Positions 1-11,608 of a stretch of DNA of 64,000 nt are shown here, in pieces. The DNA lies in assembly GCA_017607445.1 (NCBI GenBank), contig JAEVHH010000007.1, positions 434,001-498,000 on the forward strand, written 5' to 3'. The notes beneath the pieces are model-generated. The model was not told where the DNA came from. It did not search any database and was given only the letters and a program-made list of their open reading frames with translations. Both the position numbers and the translations under genes were made by a program. Origin of the DNA: Histoplasma ohiense. Its lineage: Eukaryota > Ascomycota > Eurotiomycetes > Onygenales > Ajellomycetaceae. Position 1 is the stretch's first letter. Every line of letters starts with the position of its first letter.

Positions 1-338
1 TGCATACTTTATTGTAGATGTGTGTAACAACAGACCACTCAAATAAAGTTTAGAGTGATTAGAATTGTAAGAGATGATTGTAGATATAATTATGAAAGTA
101 GTGTGAAGTATGTATGTAGAATGTTAAGAAGATAGCAATCTCTATTATTCAAAGCTAATCACTGATCTTCTAATATCTACAGATATCAGTGAGCATTATA
201 TAGACAACCACCACACACTACAGCTGTCTATAATGCCATGTGCTATGTCCCTTCTCATTAATTCTGACATGTTCTGTGTTCTTCTATCGCCATATAGCTA
301 TTTCCTAATATAGATATCTTCATTGCGTCTATTACAAA
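1..338. other. AT-rich, CpG-poor flank, no gene seen
   Basis: AT-rich DNA with almost no CG dinucleotides, like the retrotransposon that follows. No open frame or repeat partner could be recognised inside the window. It is probably another decayed repeat, but that is inference. Confidence 0.4.
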
Positions 339-1209
339 TGCTTTGTAGATCTAAGTTATTGTCTGCTGTGTTTGAATACAGTGAGTGTTTGTAGAATTGT
401 TCATAGTTCATTTCAATGTCTAAGAATATATAATAATAATATATAAAAAAAAGAAAAGAAATACTTGTAGACATTTGATTCTCTCACAGACACTATTCAC
501 AGTGTTGCAGTGCTAAGTTTGATCAAACTTCTTTGTGAATGCTATTCACAGTGTTACAGTTTGTAGACACTCAGATCTTGTAGAATATAGTTGATTGTGT
601 TTCAGACATTTAAACACAATGATCTATATAACTAATGATAAGAGCACTCAGACTCATGAGAGATCTCTTGTAATTGTAATGGGCGTACTTCGATTAACGA
701 TTTGATACTATCCTAATTACAGATTATGAATTGATTAAGAAAAGAAAGAGAAAAGAAATCAGAAGAAAAGGTTGTACAAAGAGGGTTTTTATAGAGGAAA
801 TTTTGAGATGAAAGAATATCAGAAGCCACTCCACAGTGGAGTGCAGAGTGAAAGAATGTTAAAGACTATATGAAAGAATCATTAGAAACTACATAAATAC
901 AGAGTGTGAGACAGAAGAATCATTGAGAGCTACACAGAAGAATCATTAGAAACTATACAAGCACAGAGTGTGAAATGAGAGAATCATTGAAAGTTACACA
1001 GAAGAATTGTTGAAAACTATATGAGTGCAGAACACAGAGTGAGAGAACATTAGAAGCTATATAGAAGAATTGTTAGAGACTACACAAGCACAGAGTACAG
1101 AGCAGAAGAATATCAAGAATTACATAAGATCACAACAGTCAGAAACAAGCAGATGCAGAAGAGAAGTTGATTGTGTAAGTTAATTACTAATAGATACTAA
1201 CTCATCACA
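339..1209 (-). repeat. 3' LTR of the gypsy element (871 bp)
   Basis: Direct repeat of 5770-6760, sharing the start AATGCTTTGTAGATCTAAG and the end ACTCATCACA in plus orientation. It is about 120 bp shorter than the other LTR because it lacks the stretch matching roughly 6111-6230. It keeps three CG dinucleotides near 684-705 that are CA or TG in the other copies. Confidence 0.85.
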
Positions 1210-1223
1210 TTATCCCTCTCTAT
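1210..1223 (-). other. Polypurine tract (plus-strand priming site)
   Basis: On the minus strand the 14 bases directly before the 3' LTR read ATAGAGAGGGATAA. A purine run touching the LTR edge is the usual polypurine tract of LTR retrotransposons, and it independently supports both the element's orientation and the LTR boundary at 1209. Confidence 0.65.
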
Positions 1224-3425
1224 CAGAGTGAGTGAGAATTTGTAGATGTTGAGGACAGCAATGTTCTTCAAGATGAATATGAATTCTCAGATTGAACAAT
1301 CATATTCTATTCATTTGACAAGATATTCACAGCAGCAGTGATTGATTCTATCATCAAGAATTGTTTTAATTTCTCATTCAAATTCATTGTCTTCTTCTAC
1401 AATGACAAGTGACTGTCAATCAGAGATTCTCTGTGAGAGGAATGAATTCTCAGCTGCAGATCAAAGCAGGTTCATATGAAAGATGTTGTGGATGTCAGAT
1501 GAGATGTTGAGTTGATAATCATGTGTGTCTAACACTTTCTTCACTGTATATTTGATGTGATAATAATCTAGCATACACAAAGAACAGTCTGTTCTTATAT
1601 TCTTGAGATTCAGTCAGACTTTATTTTTTATATGATATTGAATTGCAGAACTTCTTCTGATGTTTACTTGATTTTTATAATTTTACTGAGCACTGATCAT
1701 TGAAGCTTCTGCTCATTTATGAGCTTTCTTCAGCTTGCTCACAATGTTCTCTGCTGTCTGTATAAAACTATAAATGTATATGATTTCTCAGAAAGTCTTA
1801 AGAAAGTTCAGAATCTCTAAGTTGTATCTGTGTAGAAGAAAGAATGAGCTTATATCTGTTGTAGCAGAATCTCAATCATTAATCACAATCTCAGTATATG
1901 ACAGCAGATTGCTTCAGTTGTCTTGTATATAATTGCAGAACTTACAGAGAATGTTCTTTACTGTTTGTATCATTCTCTTAATAGCTTCATCAGTCTCTGA
2001 ATGATATGCTGTTGATAACTTTCATTCAATTCTTAATAATTAATATATGTGGGCTCAGAATGTGCTGATGAATTGACTGTCTCTATCTGACACAATAGAT
2101 GAAGACAGATTATGTATATGATAGAATAAGCTTCTGATAAAGACATCTGCAACTACTTCAGTGTTCATCTTGTCACAGAGCTGTAGTATTATACTCTTAC
2201 TGAGTCAGTCAACAATGATTAGAATGTTTGTAGAATCTTCACTTTTGAATAAGAAAACTGCAAAATCAATAGCTATATCACATCAAGTTCAGTTGAGAAC
2301 AGATAGAAGCTTCAGCATTTCTTTTCAGCATTCACATCATACTATCACTGAGTCACAGTGATCACAGTTGTGTATGAACTGATATATATCTTTCAATATA
2401 TCTGATCAGTAGAATTCTCAGACAATGATGTTGTATATGATTTTGTATTCTGAGTGTCTGATCATCAGTGAGTTATGAATTTCTTGCATGATCTGTGTTC
2501 ATAGAGGTTCTGAATTGAGGATTCATTGCCTATTTTGAAAGTATAAGCAGTTGTTATTGTCAATTGAATATGCTGAGATATTCATTCTTGAATATACATC
2601 TGCAGAGAATTGAGATGCTTTACTTTGTATGACTTTGACAGCTTACTGTCAGAATTCATCTGCTTCTGCTGCTAGTCTTCATTATTCTTTGAGTGAGAGT
2701 TCTTGAGCTTGAAACTGATTGATATGTATGCAGAGTTTATCTGATTGTGTAGAACTTTCTATGATTATAGAGTTGATTAACTGATGCTCTCAGTGTTTTC
2801 ATCTGTTATCTAGATCATCAGATGATATATCTTGTTCTTGATGAAACAGAGCATCCACAAGAGTATTCTCTACTTCAGATTGATAATGAATTGTGAATGA
2901 AAAATGGCTAAGAAACAATGATCAATGTATATATCTCTCAGTAAGTTTATAAGTGATTGTGAAGTATTCTAAGTTCTTATGATTGATAACAATCTCAAAC
3001 TTCTCAATACTCATAAGTTCAGACTTTCATTCTTTAAGATATTATATGATTGCTAGAAGCTTCTTGTCATAGATCTTGTAGTTGCATTCAGTGAGTGACA
3101 TCTTTTTCAAGATAAAGACACAGAATTGTAGAATATCTTTGTTATCATATTGTATTAGTATCTCATTCATTATATAATCTGAGGCATCTGTTTTGAGAAT
3201 TGTATGCTTATCTGAATTGAATGATTGCAGTATTGAGATGTTTGTGAATATACACTTCAGCTTTTTGAATACTGTGTCTGTTTTGTCAATTCATTGAAAT
3301 ACAGCATCTTTCTGAATCAGATCTGTCAGTGATTGTATGATATTGAAGAAGTCTTTGATGAATCTTCAGTAGAAGTTGATGAATTCTAGAAAGCTTCTAG
3401 TCTCTTTTACTGAGACTGATATCTC

Positions 3426-5700
3426 TCAGTTGAGAATTGCTTTCATTTTCTTAGAATCCATGCATACATCTTTTTCAGCTTTGATGATGAATTCTAGATA
3501 GATTGTAGACTTGATCTCAAAGTCACATTTATCAATATCCACTTGCAGTCTGACTTTATGTAGATGGTCAAGCACTTGTTGTACATACTTGCAGTACTCA
3601 GTGAGTGATTCATTGATGAAGATCAGAATATTGTTCATATACACTGAGATGATTTTGTTGAGCAGATCTCATAGAGCTCAGTTAATGTATTTCTGAAATA
3701 TACTCAGAGCATTCACTAATTCAAAGAGAGTCACTGTTCATTCATATAATTCATAACATATATGAAAAGCAGTTAGCCATTCATCATCTTTATTAATTCT
3801 TATCTTATAGAAGGCTGCAGAGATGTCAAGCTTCATAAATCATTTTACTTTTTCTATTCATTTGAATGTTTCATTGATGAGTGGGAGAGGGTATCAGTTC
3901 TTTCATATAATCTTGTTGAGTTCTTGATAGTCAACACAGAATTGTAAGCCTTCTTCTGATTTCTTCACAAACAGTACAGATGCTGTGACAGATGAGTTGC
4001 TAATATGAATGAAGTCTTTGTTCAGTAATCTATTGAGCATTTTTTATAGAATGAGAAGTTTGTTGTATGATATACTGTAGAGAGAATCTCAGAGCAGTTG
4101 TGAATTCTTACTGTCTTTCTTGATAAACTCAATTGTATGATCTATACTGGGTTCTTGATGAGGGAGAAGCTTTTCAGCTTCTTTCTCATCAAATATATCT
4201 GTGAAATCTTTGTATAATTTGAATAGTTTCTTGCACAGTTTCTTGAGATCTTTGAGTTCTAACTTTTCTAATGCTTTTTTGATATCTGTTATACTAGCAG
4301 TGAACACTTGAATGTTCTTCTTCTCATATATTTGACAGATTAGTAGTTTGTATACTTTCACTGATATCTGAGTGAGATCAGTGGTTCTATTGACATTCTT
4401 CTCATAAACACAGTCATCTTCTGGGAAAATAAGACAGCAGTTGCATGCATTCAACAAGATTCCAAATTCTGTGAATCATGATAGACTGAGCATTAGATTA
4501 TACTCAAAGTCTTGTATTTTGTATGCATATACATTCTTTTTCTCATGTTCTTCTACATTAATGTTAAATCTTATCATGTTGTAGAAGACTGATCCTCTGA
4601 GGCAATCAAATCTACTAAGTTTATATAGTTTGAGAAAGAGAATATACTGAAGCTTATGCTTCTCAATCAGCTGAGTGTCTATAAGAGTGTAATGAAGAAA
4701 ATCACTGTCTATCATTGCTTATATATTGACTAGACTATTTACAATGATAGAGATCATGATTGTATTCACTTGCATCTTCTGCTTGAATCTTCAGCTAGCT
4801 TTCTGCTTCTTAAACTTTTGTTCATATTTTAGAATGAGAGTTCATCTTTTCTCTGTTCTTGTCTGTCTGCAGATGATGCAGTGTTCACATGTGTGAGGGG
4901 TTTACTTGAAATGATTGCATTTGAACATTGATTCATGAAGTGTTCTGACTTGTTGCAGTGTATGCAGATTTCTTTGATGATTTGATCAATGACATTCTTC
5001 TCTGAGATATTGAGGATTCTCAGACAATTTGTATTTACATGTGAAACTCAGTTCATTGATTCTGATTCAGAGGTGGGGGATGCTGCAGAGTGGTTTGAAA
5101 TGTATGCATTTATTCAGCAGAATTCTCTGCAGTTTTGAAGCATATGAAACTGAGACAGATTGTTGTTCAACAGACAAAGATCAGCACAGAATTTGCTGTA
5201 TATTGAGAGCTTCAGATGCTCTATACTTTGATTATGTAATTGAAAGTTCAAGTTCTTGAACAATATATTGATTTTGACAGCATCATTTCAGTCTTATCCA
5301 TCTGTTTCTAGAAGCTTGCAATTGAATTCAGAAAGATAAGTTGTCAATACAACATTTATCTGATGAGTTTGATTAAGTCAGTCTAATGCTTTAGTTTGAA
5401 GTGTAGAATTGAGGAAGAGAGAGTTGAGTTGTTGAAAGACTAACTCTGATGTATGCTGATGATTCTGACAATGACTCATTCAGAATTGAAATTTTGCTAA
5501 CACATCATCATTCAATCTGCTATGAATATACCACACTTGATTGAATAGTGAGTCTATTGCTTGTTCATCAATGTTCAATTTGGCATTCACTTTTGACTTT
5601 CATATGAGGTAGAGTGCTAAATCTCTCTCATATTTGTTGAGGATTGAGAGCTTCTCTCTTGAGAGCTTTTCATGAGATGTAGATGTAGAAGAAATGATGA
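3426..5700 (-). pseudogene. gag-pol remnant: zinc knuckle, protease, reverse transcriptase
   Basis: Read right to left. A gag-like stretch (about 5700-4970, with several TGA stops) ends in an intact CCHC knuckle at 4966-4925, spelling CIHCNKSEHFMNQC (CX2CX4HX4C). A retropepsin-like segment at 4715-4476 contains MIDSDF and FIDTQL-type motifs (here LIDTQL), where active gypsy proteases have IDSG. A linker at 4457-4089 with FTDIFDEKEAEKLLPHQ is the conserved spacer before fungal gypsy reverse transcriptases. The RT palm at 3644-3426 reads MYMNNILIF and then DIDKCDFE; living elements have YMDD at the first site. The protease Gly and both RT Asp residues have been lost, consistent with repeated transitions. 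Pieces lie in different frames, so there is no functional polyprotein. Confidence 0.85.
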
Positions 5701-5769
5701 ATGCAGAAGTGCTCATCTCAGCAAATCATTGTTACAATTCAGTCATCTATAGTATCTGCTGTTGAAGAA

Positions 5770-6760
5770 TGCTTTGTAGATCTAAGTTATCATTCACTGT
5801 GTTTGAATGCAGTAGATGTTTGTAGAATTGTTCATAGTTCATTTCAATGTCTAAAGACATGTAATAATAATATAAAAAAAAAAGAAAAGAAATACTTGTA
5901 GGCATTCAGTTCTCTCACAGACACTATTCACAGTGTTGTGATGCTAAGCTTGATCAAGCTTCTTTGTGAACACTATTCACAGTGTTACAGTTTGTAGACA
6001 CTTGAGTCTTGTAGAACACAGTTGATTGTGTTTCAGACACTTAGACACAACAGTCTATATAACTAACAATAAAAGCACTCAGATTCATGAGAGATCTCTT
6101 GTAACAATTAGACACTCAGATCTGTAAACAACACACTCAGATGTAAGAACTGATAACAATACACTCAGATGTAAGAACTCATAATAAGACACTCAGATCT
6201 TAAACACAGAAGAATCAATTCATAATATAATGAACATACTTTGATTAACAATTTGATACTATTCTAATTACAGATTATGAATTGATTAAGAAAAGAAAGA
6301 GAAAAGAAATCAGAAGAAAAGATTGTATGAAGAGAATTCTTATAAAGAGAATTTCAGAGTGAAAGAATATCAGAAGCCACTTCACAGTGGAGCACAGAGT
6401 GAAAGAATGTTAAGAACTATACAGAAGAATTGTTAGAAACTATATAAGTGCAGAGCATGAAGTAAGAGAATCATTGAAAGCTATATAGAAGAATTGTTAG
6501 AAACTATATAAGCACAGAATGTGAAGTGAGAGAATCATTGAAGACTACACAAAAGAATTGTTGAAGACTATATAAGTGTGAAACACAGAGTGAAAGAATG
6601 TTAGAAGCTACACAGAAGAATTGTTAGAGACTATACAAGCACAGAGCACAGAGCAGAAGAACATTGAGAGTTATATAAGATTACAACAGTCAGAAATGAA
6701 TGGGTGCAGAAGAGGAGTTGATTGTGTAAGTTAATTACTAACAGATACTAACTCATCACA
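5770..6760 (-). repeat. 5' LTR of the gypsy element (991 bp)
   Basis: Matches 339-1209 over its length apart from an additional internal block of about 120 bp. It contains essentially no CG dinucleotide. Its distal 660 bp (6101-6760) are repeated immediately afterwards at 6761-7420. I could not recognise a primer binding site next to it (5769 leftward), perhaps because it has mutated. Confidence 0.85.
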
Positions 6761-7420
6761 GTAATGACTAGACACTTGAGTCTGTAAACAACACACTCAG
6801 ATGTAAGAACTGATAACAACACATTCAGATATAAGAACTAATAATGAGACACTTGAGTCTTAAATGTAGAAGAATCAATTTGTAATGTAATAAATGTACT
6901 TTGATTAACAATTTGATACTATTCTAATTACAGATTATGAATTGATTAAGGAAAGAAAGAGAAAAGAAATCAGAAGAAAAGATTGTATGAAGAGAATTCT
7001 TATAGAGAGAATTTCAGAGTGAAAGAATATCAGAAGCTGCTTCACAGTGAAGTGCAGAGCAGAAGAACATTAAGAATTATATAAAAGAATTATTAGAAAC
7101 TATACAAATGCAGAATGTGAGGTGAAAGAATCATTGAGAGCTATACAGAAGAATTGTTAGAAACTATATAAATACAGAGTGTGAGACAGAAGAATCATTG
7201 AAGACTATATGAAAGAATTGTTGAAGACTACACAAGCACAGAACACAGAGTGAAAGAATGTTAGAAGCTATACAGAAGAATTATTAGAGACTATATAAAT
7301 GCAGAATATGAAGTAAAAGAACATCAAGAGTTACACAAAATCACAATGATCAGAAACAAGCAGATGCAGAAGAGAAGTTGATTGTGTAAATTAATTATTA
7401 ATAAATACTAATTCATCACA
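6761..7420 (-). repeat. 660-bp tandem duplication of the LTR end
   Basis: Starts GTAATGACTAGACAC and ends AATTCATCACA, matching 6101-6760 (GTAACAATTAGACAC to ACTCATCACA) with the same length of 660 bp. Many differences between the two copies are CA in one and TG in the other. It may be a tandem duplication inside the LTR or the trace of a nested or recombined second LTR. Confidence 0.8.
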
Positions 7421-8130
7421 CATGTATAAATTATTTGAAAACTTTGACTGAATATTATAGAAACACATATTCAAACACAGACAAATTCATCTTTATATAA
7501 CCACTAGATATTGAATATAATTAATTTCATATCAGAGATTTAATCAGTTTAAATTTAAGAATCTCACTAAACTTGCTGAGTATAGAGTGAAAAGATTTAC
7601 TATATAATTCAGATAACTAGTGTTGAAAATTTGAGCTGCTGATTTTTATTTATTAAAAATTTATCAAAATATTGTGATGTCAGATCAATCTGAGACTTAT
7701 CATGATTCATTTTTCACTGATATTTAATATGAGAAAATAGTAATATAATGAGATTTTCCACTGCTACACATTCACTGAAATCACACAATAATCATCATAA
7801 TAAAAACTGCTTGTAAGTAATAAAAGTAATGTTAGAATATCAAGCAAATTAATATTGATATAGAGAAAGACAGCAATAATGTATGTATGTATATATATAT
7901 TGATTTAATATCTCAGAGAAGATACAGACAATGTCTGCATTTCAAAAGTCTTTCAAAAAGTATAGAGATATACTACACTGAAGAAATCTCTATATACACA
8001 GTAATGATAGACACAGAATTCAGATAGCAACTCTTGAGAAGACTCAGTTTATATAGACTGTACATTCACTTCTGATCTGATATATAGTCATTTATGATAG
8101 AGATAATCAAAGCACACAAGTGCTATGACA
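7421..8130. other. AT-rich, CpG-poor spacer, no gene seen
   Basis: Very AT-rich DNA between the LTR element and the minisatellite, with no CG dinucleotides noticed and no supported open frame. It probably belongs to the same decayed repeat tract. Confidence 0.4.
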
Positions 8131-8487
8131 GAGTGATTGCTTGCAAGAAGCAGCAGCAGAGCAATTGCTCACAGAGAGCAGAGACAGAGCAGAGACAGAG
8201 TGATTGCTTGTAGTGAGCAGCAGTGATTGCTCACAGGGAGCAGCAGCAGAGCAATTGCTCACAGAGAGCAGAGGCAGGGTGGAGGCAGGGTGGAGGCAGG
8301 GCGGAGGCAGGGCGATTGCTTGTAGTGAGCAGCGGCAGGGTGATTGCTCACAGAGAGCAGCGGCAGGGCGATTGCTCGTAGTGAGCAGCGGCAGGGTGAT
8401 TGCTCGCAGGGAGCAGCGGCAGGGTTATTGCTCACAGAGAGCAGCGGCAGGGCGATTGCTCGCAGGGAGCAGAGGCAGGGAGCAATA
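8131..8487. repeat. 28-bp minisatellite spanning the CpG-depletion border
   Basis: The core ATTGCTCNNAGNGAGCAG recurs every 28 bp: repeats start at 8136, 8164, then 8315, 8343, 8371, 8399, 8427 and 8455. Between them are less regular units and a 10-bp GGAGGCAGGG stutter (about 8279-8312). Left-hand units carry CA or TG (GCAGCAGCAGAGCA) where right-hand units carry CG (GCAGCGGCAGGGCG). Open frames through the array just reflect its repetition in all three frames and are not taken as genes. Confidence 0.85.
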
Positions 8488-8854
8488 ATGAAGGTTCACA
8501 CCGTCAAAAGGCAAATATCCACTTTCTGTACGGCCCTGGCACTGTACGGACAAAATCACCGAACAGGCCCTAATAAAACACATTGTAGTTGAATCGCTGC
8601 CGGTCGTACAGTCACATTTCCGGAAGCAACCGCCATGGTTGCTCATTGTAGTCCATCTACTGGCAGCCAGCTAGAGTACCGTACAGGCCGCACATCAATT
8701 TTCGATGAAAATAATAGCAAGAAGGAGACTGCATAGCCTTTCACATGGGCGATAGCTTGTGAAGACTACCTGGGTGTCTTCTAACTGTTGCATAGGGAAT
8801 CGCGCCTGCTTCTTTGCATGGCGTGCACCAGTTGAAATGGGGCCGATTATCACA
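8488..8854. other. Spacer, no gene seen
   Basis: Base composition returns to normal, with frequent CG. It probably includes the 3' flank of the minus-strand gene that ends at 8855. No other feature is supported. Confidence 0.3.
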
Positions 8855-10681
8855 TCAGCATCTCGGAAATTTTCTGGAATCGCTATATCCTTGAGTGGTT
8901 GGTAACTGTAGCCATGTGGCGGTCAGGCGATTCCACTCGTCTTGTGAAGGTTCCCAGACATTTAAGTCTTCCAGATTTATTTCAAACACCATAACGGCAC
9001 CATTGACCCCGGCATAGCTCTTAGCAGCCTCAAGAATTGGTGTAGTATAGATCCCAGGACCAACTTCATTATCGTATGCGTTATTACAAATTGTCGGAAC
9101 TAATAGCGCCAAGGATGCTGCAACAGCTGTACGGCTAAGGCCCCGGAAGAGAATGTCCTCACGAGTCAGAAAATTGTCATCAAATTTCCTGTGGCAAGTT
9201 GCAAGAAACCGCTCTTTCTTCTTGTCATGCTTTATCCGCAGGGCTCGCACGGTCTCTGGAAAGAAACGTGGTCTTGTAAATGGGTACATGTTGGCAATGC
9301 GATGCTGCTGCAAATCCCCAGTGATCTGTTGTGGAATTTCAAAATCTCTGGCAACCCAGACTTGAACCCTGTCTTCAGGTGGACGCTCGATGCCCGCCAT
9401 ATACTTGTCAAAAACATTTTGTGGAACCTTTCCCTCCTCGGCGTAGCGTCCTAGCAGAAATGCTGAAGGCAGACATCCAAGCGGACACTGGGCTATTTCA
9501 TCTTCTATTACGAACGCTGGGTCATCTATAGCATCCACCATCTCTTGGACGCCATCAAGCCAAAAGATGCTTCGAATAGAGCCAATCATCTGTGCACCGC
9601 CTAAATGGCAAATGTCAGCATATGTTTAAGTCGCAATAGATTGCTTGAGGCACTAGGCATAGGAGTACATTCTAAATAATCTTTAAGTTCCTCCGGGACA
9701 TCGCCAGGATACCCATCCTCACTCGTCCAAACAGCATCGAATTGCGTCAAATCTAACTCCTCGGGAAGTCGCACTTTGAAGGGATAGATAGTAGTGGTTG
9801 TCCTCTTCCTCTGATTCATCTGATTCCTCCGCTTCCTTCTCCTCTTCCTTCTCCTCTTCATCATCATCCTCCTTATTCCCTTCGCTGTCTGCTTCATGTT
9901 TTGTATCCCCAAGCGATTCACTGGCAATTGGAGGTAATGCTGCAGGCTCATCAGAGAAACTTGCGGACGAGCTATGGCTAACAGAAGAGAAAATTCGTTC
10001 CATAGCAGTATTTCCCATTATTGTAGTCGACGTCGATCTTGTAGGTATGGTAGTATGTACGGGGAGGTCTGAAAGTGCTGGTAACTGAGGTAGGACATTT
10101 TCCTCATTCAGTTGTTCTTCTGCTAACCGCAGGTTTGCCTCCTCAATGAGCCCTTGAAGCACACAGGCTTCCTCAATAATGCCTCTGGTCAGGTCTCAGA
10201 GCTGTCTCATTTCGGAAGCGCTTTCCTTTGACCCCGTTCTAGGTGTTTTCATATGCTTCACGGCACCGTTGAAATCAAAAGAAACCACACAGCTCTCTAA
10301 AAACCCTGGAGTAACATCGCTTTCATTCGCAAACGTTTTCCACATAATCCAAACACTGTTCAGCTGTTCAGTCAAGGTTCGGTAGTCGCTATAAGGAGTT
10401 GCATTGTGTTGAGTTAAGATAGCAATAGACCTTCTCAACGCGTCGCAATATCGATAAACAACGCTTTTTAGAGCTGCTCTCACGTGGACAAACCAATGTA
10501 TCGCCTCAGCGGTGTCATTCCAAGTTGGCAATTTTGGAGTTACATTCTCTAGTTCAGGCATAGGCCGTGATGGACTCGTGTCGGAAAGGGTCGTAGCCGG
10601 TAAAACCAGTCTACCACCTGTTGGGGCCGTTTCCTCAACTGGATTTGATCCAGGATCTGGAAGGGAGGAAGAACTTGACAT
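8855..10681 (-). pseudogene. ADP-ribosyltransferase-like gene, apparently broken
   Basis: A long reading frame from ATG at 10681 (MSSSSSLPDPGSNP) runs to 9.8 kb with one in-frame TGA at 10198-10196 (RQL-stop-DLTRGI). An acidic Asp/Glu run follows at about 9870-9800, then the homologous text continues in another frame (VRLPEELDLTQFD). A probable intron at 9668-9601 (donor GTACTC, branch GCTGAC, acceptor TTTAG) joins this to the last exon, 9600-8855. That exon contains FRGLSR, GPGIYTTPILEAAKSYAG and LNVWEPSQDEW. A GPGxYTT...A..YA pattern after an Arg-bearing block resembles the DUF3990/ADP-ribosyltransferase-like fungal proteins; this is inference from motif shape only. The TGA could be hidden by a weak 48-bp intron (GTCAAA...CCAG, in frame), but I see no intron that cures the frame change near 9.8 kb, so a pseudogene or a sequence error is likely. 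Confidence 0.5.
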
Positions 10682-11608
10682 GAAGCCGGTTGTGAAAGCC
10701 GAACGGGTCTGGAAATAGCAAAGAACGGAGGTAGTAGATGTGCTTCAAAATAGAGAGATGTAGTGGAGGGGTGCTGGTTCAAAATCACAACAAGCCGATA
10801 GAATAACAGATGCCAGTGTTGTGGGAAGAGAACCGGAGATGGGAAAGGGTGGAGGGTGCAAGGGAATATCATGAACGAAGGCTGTCGATGTGTTGGTCAT
10901 TCACTGGTCTCAAAGAGGAAAATCCTCGAGCTTTTCTGGATGACTGTACTGACTGAATCTAGATACGGCCACATTTTGCTGGTTGCATGTATGTACTGTA
11001 CAGTAGTGTGAGGGGCTAGTTGGTTTATAATAATAGTGTTTAGAAAAAGGTTTCTGGTAGGGATTCATGTGGTATTCGAGCTCAGGTTTGTGTTCTGAAA
11101 TCAGAGTTCCTCTCGGATGATATATCGGAATGACGATCTGTAGGAGGTTACTCAGGATGAGTCTATATATAGAGTTTCTTAAGGCGACTAGGTCCAACGG
11201 CGATCTAGCAAGGACAAACGCCAACCAGGCCGATAAGGCCTGACGGCTACCTTGGAAATAATAGTCTAGAATTGTACTAAATATATTGTAGCCATCTGCC
11301 ACGCCGTTGTATCCTCTCTGAGAATATCCATTCACAAGAAAATAGTCAGAAGATAGCCTTTTAGGATATCTTGGTAAGTTAGCACTGTTCTTGGGGAATA
11401 TACTTCTGCCCATGTAGTTGAGCATTCCCTTCCTTATAAATACTACCTACTTTACCATGTAATGATCAGTATAGAGAGTCAATAGAATTCATCACGTGCT
11501 GTGGACTATTACGGACTGGCATCCTCACACTGGCATATGTAGATAGCAATCAATTCAACCACTCAGACGTCCAACACAAATGACTTTTTCCCTTACACCC
11601 ACTGCACC
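10682..11608. other. Intergenic, between two divergent genes
   Basis: Presumed shared upstream region of the minus-strand ART-like gene and the plus-strand HNH gene. A 171-codon minus-strand frame (11425-10910) is open, but it matches no family I know, and I do not count it as a gene. Confidence 0.35.

Larger units (their letters stand above)
339..7420 (-). mobile_element. Degenerate Ty3/gypsy LTR retrotransposon
   Basis: Two long direct repeats (339-1209 and 5770-6760, the second extended by a tandem copy to 7420) flank a 4.5-kb interior. Read on the minus strand, the interior gives gag zinc knuckle, aspartic protease, then reverse transcriptase, which is the Ty3/gypsy order. On the minus strand each LTR begins TGTGATGAGT and ends TACAAAGCA, so it has TG...CA ends, and a polypurine tract adjoins the 3' LTR. 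Frames are broken by many stops, and the reverse transcriptase catalytic Asp pair has become Asn-Asn, so the element is dead. No matching target-site duplication is visible (ACAAA at 334-338 against CATGT at 7421-7425). RNase H, integrase and any chromodomain should lie at about 1230-3400, but they are too decayed for me to delimit. CpG is nearly absent throughout. Confidence 0.88.

Noticed and set aside
6101..7420. Possible CRISPR-like or phage-like direct repeats
   Set aside because: The repeats are two long LTR segments in a eukaryotic genome, without short spacers.
8204..8488. 94-codon plus-strand open frame with repetitive Gln/Arg/Ala peptide
   Set aside because: It is the 28-bp minisatellite read in one frame; other frames are open as well, and the unit length is not a multiple of three.
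10910..11425. 171-codon minus-strand open frame between the ART-like and HNH genes
   Set aside because: No family signal; it lies in the presumed shared promoter and may be a chance frame. Not excluded as a lineage-specific gene.
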